NCBI GenBank assembly: GCA_035647815.1
Contig: DASRMR010000026.1
Span: forward strand, 1 to 64,000
Reading direction: 5' to 3'
DNA from: JAAYRQ01 sp035647815
GTDB taxonomy: Bacteria; Bacillota; Syntrophomonadia; Syntrophomonadales; Syntrophomonadaceae
DNA: 64,000 nt
Positions 16,737 to 24,791 of the stretch are shown one piece after another. The translations under genes and the position numbers were made by a program. Position 1 is the stretch's first letter. Each line of letters begins with the position of its first letter. Below the pieces are notes generated by a model. It worked only from the letters and a program-made list of their open reading frames with translations. It was not told where the DNA came from and searched no databases.

Positions 16737-18515
16737 TTAGACTGCGCTATTATCTTGACCTAACATAACCTTTTTTTCATGACGAACAATATTAATTAAA
16801 TTGTCTTTATTTAAATCATCGACTAAATAAAGAACACCCTCGGCTCGATCAGAAAGCTTCTGAAGAAAGTTTTTGTTAGATTCTACCCCAATACAAACTA
16901 AGTGTATTTTTTCCTCCGGAATAAATGTTGCTGCTTCTAATGCATCATTTCCTGCATCTAGTGTCCATAATGGAGCATTAGGAATTCCATCAGTTATCAT
17001 GACTAAAAGCGGATTCCTAACCCGGTTATTTTTTATTAAATCTACTGCAGTTACTATTCCGCTAGCAAGCGGAGTTAAACCGGCAGGTTTTATAGTAGCT
17101 AAACCTTTTCTTAGCAAATTATGGTCTCGAGTAAAAGGTACTATTACTTTGCTACTTCTTTCCTGGAAAATAATAACCGCAACTCTTTCCTTACCAGTTA
17201 ACAATAAATGTTCCGCCAGATAACAAGCAGCCTGGCGCTTATCCCCTGCCATACTACCTGATGCATCTATCAATAAACAAACATCTATAGGTGTATAAGT
17301 TTTAGTTTTATAAAAATGCAAATCTTCTTTTCGAATCTTTAAATGTCTATCCCCTCGCATAAAGCCGTTTTTAAATGATTGCACTATTGTTTCAGGAACA
17401 GCTAAATCTCCAGACCAAGTGACATCGGGATCATTAACAGTTTTACTACGATTAACTAATTTTATAGATGAGCTCTTTTGTTGGACATTACCTAGTTTTT
17501 GAAATCGACTCATTCCACCTGCAGGAATTTTACGCATATTTCTGCGTATTTCAGTTTCCAATTCACATTTATGATTAATAATGAATTCTTGCAGCTGTGA
17601 ACCTTTACCAGTCAAAATAGTACCCAAAACAGTCTTCTTTAACAGACCTAATTCTTCTAATTGTTCTACATAATGTTCAACTTCGCCCCATTTTTTCTTC
17701 TGTTCTTCTATACCTTTACGCTTAAAAATATTAGTTGAATAACTCTCCATGAATTCTTCGATTTCTTCTACTCCACCGAATTTTTCTGCTAACTTTAATA
17801 TTAATTGATTAACATTCTCTTTTTCAGGTAAAGAACTTACTCTTTGTCCCTTTATCTTCTTCCAAGGTAATTTAATATTACCGGCGAAATTTTCTTCTTT
17901 TTGTTTTTGTTTTCCATGTGCTATATTTCTTACCTTAGCTAGCCTTATTTTAGAAGCTAATATTACCTCTTCAACTGCTTCTGCAATTACATATACCAAG
18001 TAATATTCATCCCGATTAAAACGGGCTAAAATGTGGACATGGTCCCAACCTTCTTCATATTCAATAACTGGTTTTACTTTATCTTGAAAAAGATCATACA
18101 TGAGTCCCTTCCCACCATTAGTAGTAATATAAATACGGTTCATGTATGCGGCAATCATTTTAAAGCGTTCTTGCTCAGCATACTTTAACTGGGGATTGTT
18201 CTCTAAAAAATAGCGTTCAAAATTCCTGAAAATCGCTTGGGCAATCACTCTAGGATCTATTTCGCCAGGTTTATGATAAACATCAATATGCACTATTTGA
18301 TCTACATCTATAAAGTCTAAATAGGTTTTGCCTGCATCCTGATTAGTAATTATTTTTATTTGACCTTTTACCCTTTTTTCAGGCATTTTAGCGTGAGCTT
18401 TCCTACTCGTTACTACACTCTCTCCAAGTCTTACTCCTTCGCCTTGACCAAAATATAGGCTTAGATAGTTACCTACTGCAGCAGCTTTGTCTACATTAGT
18501 TTCTTGCTTGGCCAA
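16737..18515 (-). CDS. VWA-domain protein, partner of a ChlI/MoxR-type ATPase
   Basis: A 592-residue soluble protein. A C-terminal von Willebrand A domain (about 400-580) has the metal-site motif LLIDASGSMAG and a later ITDGIPN; the Thr of the site is in GLTPLASG. This resembles the D-subunit of magnesium/cobalt chelatases, but the N-terminal 390 residues match nothing I recognise. They include a basic, glutamine-rich linker near 195-215. It starts with TTG after GGGGGGGGAG, 20 bases downstream of the ATPase gene, so the two form an ATPase-VWA pair. Substrate unknown; no tetrapyrrole genes are nearby. Confidence 0.85.
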   Translation of the reverse strand: MAKQETNVDKAAAVGNYLSLYFGQGEGVRLGESVVTSRKAHAKMPEKRVKGQIKIITNQDAGKTYLDFIDVDQIVHIDVYHKPGEIDPRVIAQAIFRNFERYFLENNPQLKYAEQERFKMIAAYMNRIYITTNGGKGLMYDLFQDKVKPVIEYEEGWDHVHILARFNRDEYYLVYVIAEAVEEVILASKIRLAKVRNIAHGKQKQKEENFAGNIKLPWKKIKGQRVSSLPEKENVNQLILKLAEKFGGVEEIEEFMESYSTNIFKRKGIEEQKKKWGEVEHYVEQLEELGLLKKTVLGTILTGKGSQLQEFIINHKCELETEIRRNMRKIPAGGMSRFQKLGNVQQKSSSIKLVNRSKTVNDPDVTWSGDLAVPETIVQSFKNGFMRGDRHLKIRKEDLHFYKTKTYTPIDVCLLIDASGSMAGDKRQAACYLAEHLLLTGKERVAVIIFQERSSKVIVPFTRDHNLLRKGLATIKPAGLTPLASGIVTAVDLIKNNRVRNPLLVMITDGIPNAPLWTLDAGNDALEAATFIPEEKIHLVCIGVESNKNFLQKLSDRAEGVLYLVDDLNKDNLINIVRHEKKVMLGQDNSAV

Positions 18516-18535
18516 CGAACTCCCCCCCCTTTAGT

Positions 18536-19762
18536 TTATAGCTCATTGGGAGTCAAAGTCTTTTCAGTATTCACTAACTCTCCCCTTGTTATATCTTTCA
18601 AAGGTTTGGCAGTTTGAAAATAATCTGGTTCTACTTCTGGTTCCCGCTTATTCCTTCTCCCTCTAAAGTTTAAAATTCCATCCCTAGGTCCTTTAACATC
18701 CACATCGTTAATTATTTTTATCAAAGTATCTCCATCTACTCTGTGCTTCAGAACTAGAGGAATCATATGTATTACATCATTGATTAATATTTTATCTCGA
18801 CCTTTAATAATACTATGAAGTACCGCCCCTTGTTGCATTGCTTCTATAGCACGGATACTTTCTAGATTATGTTTTATATATAAACGAGCAATATAATTAC
18901 GTAAAAAACCTGGAAGTTCTGTTTTCTTATATATATCTGCCCACTTTAGAATATCTTGTCTATATTTATCGTTTTGCACATCTTCATCTTCTACATTAGT
19001 ATTTTGCTTAGTTCTTTTTTGATTATTTCTTTGTTGCTTATGAACAAAAGAATTTTCCTTTAAAATCTGGGCTAACACATCGACAGAATCTGGTCTGCCC
19101 ATAAAACAAACCACATCAAAACGGTCAGATAACTGTCTTCTAACCTCATCTAGCGAACCAGGTTCCTCATCAGGATTCGAAGCAGCCCAAACAGATACAT
19201 TTACCTTTATATCAACAACTGGCAAACCTGCTTCTTCAATCTGAAGATGTCCAGGTTTGTTTCCCATAACATCAAGCATTATATCGGTTATCTCTGGTGA
19301 AGTATCAGCTAATCGATTTATTTCATCAATAAAAATGATACCTCGGTGTGCTTGTGGGATTAAACCGGGCAATAAACGAGCTTCTGGATTATCAGTATCA
19401 GTCAAACGCTCCAAATCAATACTTCCTGCGACTGTTCCGACCTTGGCAGAATGAGATATTTCCAGAAATGGCATTTGTATTTGTTCAACACCATACTCGG
19501 CAATTTCTTGAGGTGTTAACCCCTTATGGTGTGGACAATGCGGGTCATCTGGATCACAGTTATATATACATCCCTTGATACGAGTAATTTGTGGCAATAT
19601 GTCTTTAGCGGCTCGCATTATTGTAGTCTTACCTGTTCCTCTAAGTCCCTCAGCATGAATATGCATTGGTTCCCCGACATAACTAGAAACGACAGACATC
19701 AATACTAAATTAAATAAATCTTCATTACCCTCGTAACGTTCTAACTTACAAAATGGTATCAT
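18536..19762 (-). CDS. ChlI/MoxR-like AAA+ ATPase
   Basis: A 408-residue AAA+ ATPase. Walker A is GLRGTGKTT (about 39-47), Walker B IIFIDEINR, sensor 1 in VWAASNPDEEPG, and the arginine-finger region RRQLSDRF. An insert after Walker A, CIYNCDPDDPHCPHHKG, has three Cys and two His and resembles the metal-binding insert of chelatase I-subunits. A lysine/glutamine-rich linker (about 248-262) separates the AAA core from the lid. GTG 19771 is possible, but ATG 19762 has proper spacing to GGGGGTG. It likely remodels a target together with the VWA protein encoded just downstream. Confidence 0.88.
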   Translation of the reverse strand: MIPFCKLERYEGNEDLFNLVLMSVVSSYVGEPMHIHAEGLRGTGKTTIMRAAKDILPQITRIKGCIYNCDPDDPHCPHHKGLTPQEIAEYGVEQIQMPFLEISHSAKVGTVAGSIDLERLTDTDNPEARLLPGLIPQAHRGIIFIDEINRLADTSPEITDIMLDVMGNKPGHLQIEEAGLPVVDIKVNVSVWAASNPDEEPGSLDEVRRQLSDRFDVVCFMGRPDSVDVLAQILKENSFVHKQQRNNQKRTKQNTNVEDEDVQNDKYRQDILKWADIYKKTELPGFLRNYIARLYIKHNLESIRAIEAMQQGAVLHSIIKGRDKILINDVIHMIPLVLKHRVDGDTLIKIINDVDVKGPRDGILNFRGRRNKREPEVEPDYFQTAKPLKDITRGELVNTEKTLTPNEL

Positions 19763-20219
19763 GAGTATCACACCCCCGTTTAAAATACTCTCGAAGTATT
19801 AATGACCATTTAATGGTTACTAATGCTTTCTGTGAACTTGTTTATTAAAGCCTCCTCTTTATTATTTTGTTTCACCGCTCTTATAAACTTACTTAACTAT
19901 ACATTAAACTATCTAATAACAGTTTTCTCTCTCTTGTGATATTTTTCTCTATACCTTTACTAAAGAGCATAACATATTTTAAAGCACTATTCTTTTATTT
20001 TATGCATTAGATAAAATACATTAATGAGTATAGGTGAAAAAAGTCATAAGTAGTTTTTCTATCTTATTTTATCATATAGCCTTTTCTCCAATAAGACAAT
20101 ATATATAACATTTTTCAACTTATTATGATAGGGTTTTTGATATAATAAGATATAAGCATTATAAATTGTATAATCTAATGTAATAGTTTACCCTATTGGA
20201 TAATGAAGGAGGTTGTTTA
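19763..20219. promoter_or_regulatory. Divergent intergenic region between the AAA+ ATPase and the radical SAM gene
   Basis: About 450 AT-rich bases without a gene. On the forward strand TTGATA (20138) and TATAAA (20160) at 16-base spacing could serve the radical SAM gene. Near the ATPase are two short inverted repeats, AATACT/AGTATT (19784-19800) and ACCATT-T-AATGGT (19804-19816), possible operator sites. Nothing else is recognisable. Confidence 0.4.
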
Positions 20220-21095
20220 ATGCGTTATGAAGGAACTGTTTATCGCCCCCCTAGCGAGGCAGGCAGTCTTTTGATACAAGCTACTATAGGATGCCCCCAT
20301 AATAAATGCACCTTTTGTATGATGTATAAGGGCACTAAATTTAGGTTGCGTCCTGTTAAAGAGATTAAAGAGGATTTATTAGCTGCTCGTGAATACTATG
20401 GTGCTTTTGTAGAATCGCTTTTTTTCCCAGACGGTAACACAATTATTATGAAAACTGACCAATTGGTTGAAATATTTGAATATGCCAGTTCACTATTCCC
20501 TCATTTGAAAAGAATTACTGTTTATGGTTCAGCCAGATTCGTAAACCACAAAAGTGAAGAGGATATTAAAAGACTTAAAGAAGCTGGGTTGACTAGAATT
20601 CATACTGGTATGGAAAGTGGCGATAATGAAGTATTAAAACGTATATCTAAAGGGACTACTGCAGAAGAGATTGTTGAAGCAGGAGTTAAATTGAAAAATG
20701 CTAATATCGATGTTAGTGAGTACTATCTAGTTGGCATAGGTAGCGTAGAACTTAGCGACCAACACGCAATTAATAGTGCTAAAGTATTATCTCAAATTAG
20801 CCCAGATTTTATCCGTTTACGTACTTTTGTACCTATACCTAGTACACCTTTATATGATGATTATGTAAGTGGTGCTTTTAAGCTTTTATCACCACATCAA
20901 GCATTGAGAGAAATACGGTTGCTTATAGAAAATCTAGAGTGTCAAGGAACTATGGTTTTAAGTGATCATTATTCTAATTATTGGAATATAAATGGCAGAT
21001 TACCTGAAGATAAAGAAAAAATGATTAATGATATTGACCGGGCATTAAAAATAGACGAGTCTAGATTCAGAATAGCAGATGCCCGATATATGTAG
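20220..21095 (+). CDS. Radical SAM protein of unknown function
   Basis: A 291-residue radical SAM enzyme. The cluster motif is CPHNKCTFC (Cys25, Cys30, Cys33), a CX4CX2C spacing rather than the usual CX3CX2C; I recall a large uncharacterised bacterial family with this spacing. Further signature parts are FPDGNT, VYGSARFVNHK, THTGMESGD-like (IHTGMESGDNEVLK) and YYLVGIG. The barrel is about 220 residues with a short C-terminal tail lacking extra clusters. ATG 20220 sits 6 bases after AAGGAGG; an upstream TTG at 20196 is not needed. Monocistronic, with its own terminator. Confidence 0.88.
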   Translation: MRYEGTVYRPPSEAGSLLIQATIGCPHNKCTFCMMYKGTKFRLRPVKEIKEDLLAAREYYGAFVESLFFPDGNTIIMKTDQLVEIFEYASSLFPHLKRITVYGSARFVNHKSEEDIKRLKEAGLTRIHTGMESGDNEVLKRISKGTTAEEIVEAGVKLKNANIDVSEYYLVGIGSVELSDQHAINSAKVLSQISPDFIRLRTFVPIPSTPLYDDYVSGAFKLLSPHQALREIRLLIENLECQGTMVLSDHYSNYWNINGRLPEDKEKMINDIDRALKIDESRFRIADARYM

Positions 21096-21120
21096 CCATC
21101 TGTCTCAGTTAGTAGACATT

Positions 21121-21174
21121 CGTCTCAATTATGCGGCATGCACATCGTACCATAATTGAGACGATGTGCTTTTT
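21121..21174 (+). terminator. Terminator with overlapping alternative hairpin after the radical SAM gene
   Basis: Stem B, GCACATCGT/ACGATGTGC (21140-21148 with 21161-21169), runs straight into TTTTT and is a good terminator. Stem A, 13 bp CGTCTCAATTATG/CATAATTGAGACG (21121-21133 with 21151-21163), shares bases 21161-21163 with and encloses the left arm of B, so the two cannot form fully at once. Confidence 0.75.
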
Positions 21175-21202
21175 AAACCCTCATATCTTGCCCATAATTA
21201 CT

Positions 21203-21218
21203 TGGCATGTAACTTGCA
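21203..21218 (+). promoter_or_regulatory. Sigma-54 (-24/-12) promoter
   Basis: TGGCATG-TAAC-TTGCA, preceded by T: an almost perfect match to the RpoN consensus TGGCAYR-N4-TTGCW with exact spacing. Transcription should begin about 12 bases further, near 21230. No enhancer-binding activator gene is in the window. No annotated gene lies downstream on this strand before a terminator at 21278-21305. Confidence 0.8.
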
Positions 21219-21229
21219 GTAATAAAAGG

Positions 21230-21305
21230 TGGGGGGGGAATATGCACATTGGGGTGTATTTACCAATACCTTGTTAGGGGCTTTGGTCGTCAAAGCCCTT
21301 TTTTT
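21230..21305 (+). ncRNA. Predicted short sigma-54-dependent transcript (about 75 nt)
   Basis: Defined only by its ends: a sigma-54 promoter upstream and an intrinsic terminator (8-bp stem GGGCTTTG/CAAAGCCC, 21278-21298, then TTTTTTT). It contains a G8 tract followed by ATG at 21242 and an 11-codon frame MHIGVYLPIPC ending in TAG at 21275, so it may be a small RNA or a mini-peptide message. Its 3' end faces the convergent DUF1285-like gene, with only 15 bases between. Confidence 0.5.
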
Positions 21306-21319
21306 ATTTATTTCAAATT

Positions 21320-21727
21320 CTAGATTGCAGGTGGAACAATATATACCTCATCACCACGGAATTCAAAGTAATCACTTAATTTCCAATAGACTCCACGACT
21401 TAACCGGGTGTCACCTGGCCACTTATAAGTAATATAAGGCACATCACCTTTAAAATATAACTTTTGCTCTTGGTCTAAAAACATTTCTTGCAAATCATGA
21501 AAAGATAAGCAGATTTTATCCGATTCCTCCCTAATTCCGGTAGCGAGAAAGGGAACATCCTCAACTATTAAAGGATTTAAATCATTTTCCATCCTGATAA
21601 AATAATTATCATTATCTCCTTTTACAATGTGGTTAGCTAATATGTTTAAAATCTTACGTCTAAACATTTCACTATCACCAAAATACCATTTGCCATCTTT
21701 TTTTATCCTAATTTCTGTTAATTCCAT
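21320..21727 (-). CDS. DUF1285-like conserved hypothetical protein
   Basis: A 135-residue protein beginning MELTEIRIKKDGKWYFGDSEMFRRKILNI. The opening (short basic stretch, WYF, then F-R-R-x-I-x-N-x-x) and the later VEDVPFLATG block resemble the DUF1285 family, whose function is unknown to me. No signal peptide or membrane segment. It is followed by the aminotransferase-reductase gene upstream on the same strand (79 bases), so it may be read through from it, or be separately expressed. Confidence 0.62.
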   Translation of the reverse strand: MELTEIRIKKDGKWYFGDSEMFRRKILNILANHIVKGDNDNYFIRMENDLNPLIVEDVPFLATGIREESDKICLSFHDLQEMFLDQEQKLYFKGDVPYITYKWPGDTRLSRGVYWKLSDYFEFRGDEVYIVPPAI

Positions 21728-21806
21728 GATATCCTCCCATCAACTTACTATTACTTAATATTCTAGTAATATCTCCTACTAAAAGCAAAGGAAAAGAGGA
21801 ATTAAT

Positions 21807-24482
21807 CTAACTAACAGCTAAACTCCTTTTCGCTTTATGGTAAATCTTTTCTATATCAGCATCAGTAATCTCATTACCGCCCATGACTAATCCTGCTAAT
21901 GAAAACCCATGTTTGTCACCTATATCTCTTAAATATTCAATAGTTTCTAATGATAATTTAGCTCCAATACTGTAATCCTGATAATCACCTTCTAGTGCAA
22001 GTAAAACTGTTTCAGATAGACAAGCTAAGCTAACCCCATCTCTATAACCTAGATTAGGTCCAAAAGATATATTGTCCGGATACTGTACTAAACCACCTTC
22101 TAAAATTAGAACATCATCTCTTTCAACATAAACCTCTGGGGCCACATCAGCTGGACGAGCTACATCACAAACTACTGAACCTGCCTTTAAATGTCCAGGG
22201 TAAATAAGATATTCAGGCGAGTTACTAGCAGCTACAATCATATTACATTGCAGCAGAGTCTTCTCTATTTCAAGACTAGAACTAATTGCCGGTTTAATTC
22301 CTATATAATTACAAGCTGTCTTTACTAATTCATTACTAATCATAGATTCATCTAATAATGAATTAGTAAGTTTTTTTGCTTGATCAGATTTATCTTTTTC
22401 CAGTTGCTCTATAATTTCATAAAACCAACCTGCTAACCCTTCTCTAATCCCTTGCTTTTTCCTTCTAAGTGCATAAACATACATATCTGTGCTAAGAGAA
22501 TTCAGTCTGTTTTTGCTACTAGTAGGATGTTTAGGATTACCTAATAAAGTAATATCCGCAACTTTCTCAGATAACATTAAAGCACAAGCTCGCCCGATAG
22601 AACCGGTCGCTCCTACTACTGCACCTTTTGCTTCCGGAAAAGGTATGTGCATTTTTTCAGCCCCAAGAAAGACTGCCTCCATAGCCATCAGGGTTGTATA
22701 GCTATTCCCACTAGTTATAGCAATATCCCTACCTTGAACTGACCTTCCCCCTCGAGTTACTACAGAAGTTAAAGCACCTAGGCCGACTATTTTTGCACCT
22801 AAATCCCTACCCATATCGACTGCTTTTTGTATTACTCCTACAGTCTGTTCCCTAGGTAAGCCCATAATTTCTTTAGCTCCAAAAGGTACACCGATCAACC
22901 AACCTTCCCCTAATGAGCCACTAGAAGAGCGAATAGCTGGCATATGGCAAACTAAACCTGGTTCATCATTCTGACCCTGCCATTCCATAAATTTATATAA
23001 TTCTTCACGCGTAAATGAATCGAAAGACGGATTATTAGCTATTACATCCTCAGGTGCTGGATAATGTATAATAAAGGCAAATTTCTCTTGTGCTATTTCG
23101 CCTTTATCGATTACCGATGACTTTATATAGCGAGTAGCCATCTTATAATCAGTAATAGTATCTGGTTGAGAATTATCTCCAATTAAATACTTGTATAATT
23201 CGGCATAGTTTCTGGATTCTAATATATTACATACCGTTTTTAAAACCCCCATCACTAGATCTATTTCTTCATAAGTTATAGTAAGGGGAGGCTGTAACCT
23301 TAATGTCATAGGATTATTTAAAAATGGTGCTAACCTTATATTATGAACATTTAATAAATAACCTGCTAAAAGCGCAGTAAACCCATTTTGATCAGTTATA
23401 TAAGTAATATCAAAAGAGCCTACATCATCTAATTCAGAAAACTCAACTCCCACTAATAATCCCTTACCTCTTACTTCATTAATAATATCTGGAAAAGAGT
23501 TTTTTAACTTTTGAGCATGTTCTAATAGATATTTTCCTTTAGCTTGAGATTCTTTAATAATCTTTCTGTCATCTTTCAATAATTCTTCTATTACTGCGAT
23601 AGCAACTGCACTAGTTACCCCATTATTAGCAAATGTAGAACTATGTAATGACCCAAATTCATCATTATATACTCGGGGCGAACTTAAACAGACACCTATA
23701 GGTAACATTCCACCACCTAGTGCTTTAGCTAACAATAATATATCGGGTTCTACACCTTCTTCATCACAAGCAAATAAATATCCTGATCTACCTAAACCTG
23801 TTTGAATTTCATCAACTATAAATACTACCCCATATTCCCTGCATAATTCTTGAGTAGCTTTTAGATATCCAGGCTGGGCCGGAATAATTCCACCTTCTCC
23901 TTGAACAGGTTCAACTATAAAAGCAGCTATTTCCTCTTTATTATTTTCAAACATTAACTTCAAAGCTTCTATATCATTGAAGGGAACATAGGAAAACCCA
24001 GGAATAGGTGCACCGAATGGAGTCTGATATACCTCCCTACCTGTAGCAGATAAAGCTCCCATAGTTTTACCATGAAAACTACGAATAGTTGAAATTATAT
24101 TCTTCTTACCTGTTGAGGAACGAGCTAGTTTAATAGCAGTTTCTACTGCTTCAGCACCACTTTGACAAAATGTTGAATAACATAAATCCCCGGGAGATAA
24201 TTTTGCTAACATATTAGCTAATCTAAGTGCTTCACCAGGTAAAGATGGTTGCGTAAAACTAGGTAAACTTCTAGTTCTAACTTTATCTAATGCCTCCCAA
24301 ACGAATTCAGGATTATATCCAAAAGATACTGCACCATATTGAGCTATAAAATCCAGGTATTTTTGCCCTTTATCATCATATAAATAATTACCTTCACCTT
24401 TTACATAATCTTTATCTAATTTAAAAGTTTTTAATAGTTTAGCCATCGTAGGATTGAGCAAATCATTTCTCATTGACGACAT
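21807..24482 (-). CDS. Fusion of class-III aminotransferase and acyl-ACP reductase-like domain
   Basis: An 891-residue two-part protein. Residues about 1-430 are a class-III PLP aminotransferase: GAEAVETAIKLAR, SFHGKTMGALSATG, FIVDEIQTGLGRSG and the PLP lysine Lys253 in LLLAKALGGGMLPIG. Residues about 470-891 resemble the cyanobacterial long-chain acyl-ACP reductase (AAR): VGLGALTSVVTRGG, TSGNSYT, the Rossmann motif VGATGSIGRACALML, and SLACLSETVLLALEG where Cys821 aligns with the AAR catalytic cysteine segment FACFAES. Inference: an acyl thioester is reduced to an aldehyde and then transaminated to an amine, or the domains act on separate substrates. RBS GGGAGG; single-gene transcript. Confidence 0.82.
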   Translation of the reverse strand: MSSMRNDLLNPTMAKLLKTFKLDKDYVKGEGNYLYDDKGQKYLDFIAQYGAVSFGYNPEFVWEALDKVRTRSLPSFTQPSLPGEALRLANMLAKLSPGDLCYSTFCQSGAEAVETAIKLARSSTGKKNIISTIRSFHGKTMGALSATGREVYQTPFGAPIPGFSYVPFNDIEALKLMFENNKEEIAAFIVEPVQGEGGIIPAQPGYLKATQELCREYGVVFIVDEIQTGLGRSGYLFACDEEGVEPDILLLAKALGGGMLPIGVCLSSPRVYNDEFGSLHSSTFANNGVTSAVAIAVIEELLKDDRKIIKESQAKGKYLLEHAQKLKNSFPDIINEVRGKGLLVGVEFSELDDVGSFDITYITDQNGFTALLAGYLLNVHNIRLAPFLNNPMTLRLQPPLTITYEEIDLVMGVLKTVCNILESRNYAELYKYLIGDNSQPDTITDYKMATRYIKSSVIDKGEIAQEKFAFIIHYPAPEDVIANNPSFDSFTREELYKFMEWQGQNDEPGLVCHMPAIRSSSGSLGEGWLIGVPFGAKEIMGLPREQTVGVIQKAVDMGRDLGAKIVGLGALTSVVTRGGRSVQGRDIAITSGNSYTTLMAMEAVFLGAEKMHIPFPEAKGAVVGATGSIGRACALMLSEKVADITLLGNPKHPTSSKNRLNSLSTDMYVYALRRKKQGIREGLAGWFYEIIEQLEKDKSDQAKKLTNSLLDESMISNELVKTACNYIGIKPAISSSLEIEKTLLQCNMIVAASNSPEYLIYPGHLKAGSVVCDVARPADVAPEVYVERDDVLILEGGLVQYPDNISFGPNLGYRDGVSLACLSETVLLALEGDYQDYSIGAKLSLETIEYLRDIGDKHGFSLAGLVMGGNEITDADIEKIYHKAKRSLAVS

Positions 24483-24725
24483 TTTCTGCCTCCCTTAATG
24501 TCTTGTGCACACGATTGTGCAAGTTAAACTCCTATATATATTCTATGGAAAGATTCAAAGTTGTCAAATTGTTTTTATAAAAACAAAAGGGAGAGCTTGA
24601 AAAGTTGGGAAAATAGACTCATTGCCCACCCCCTACCTGCTAGTATTTCTTTTAAGTATCTTTTGCAACTATGCCCAAAGACATTCATCTTTTTAAAAAC
24701 AATAAATAAAGCATATTGCTAGAAA
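24483..24725 (-). promoter_or_regulatory. Upstream region of the fusion gene with operator-like palindrome
   Basis: Perfect inverted repeat TGCACA-CGAT-TGTGCA at 24506-24521, flanked by CTTG and AG, lies 24 bases upstream of the start codon, between the likely promoter and the ribosome site. It looks like a repressor operator. The rest of the region up to the flxA terminator shows nothing recognisable. Confidence 0.5.
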
Positions 24726-24763
24726 AAACACCTTTACGATCTAATTAATCGTAAAGGTGTTTT
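24726..24763 (-). terminator. Terminator of the hdr-flx operon
   Basis: 15-bp perfect stem (24726-24740 with 24748-24762), loop of seven, with T run at both ends. Lies 29 bases past the flxA stop. Confidence 0.92.
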
Positions 24764-24791
24764 GAATTAGTTTAGTTTTTATCTATATTGC

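Noticed and set aside
21229..21432. A 67-codon plus-strand frame after the sigma-54 promoter
   Set aside because: It runs through the terminator and into the antisense of the DUF1285-like gene.
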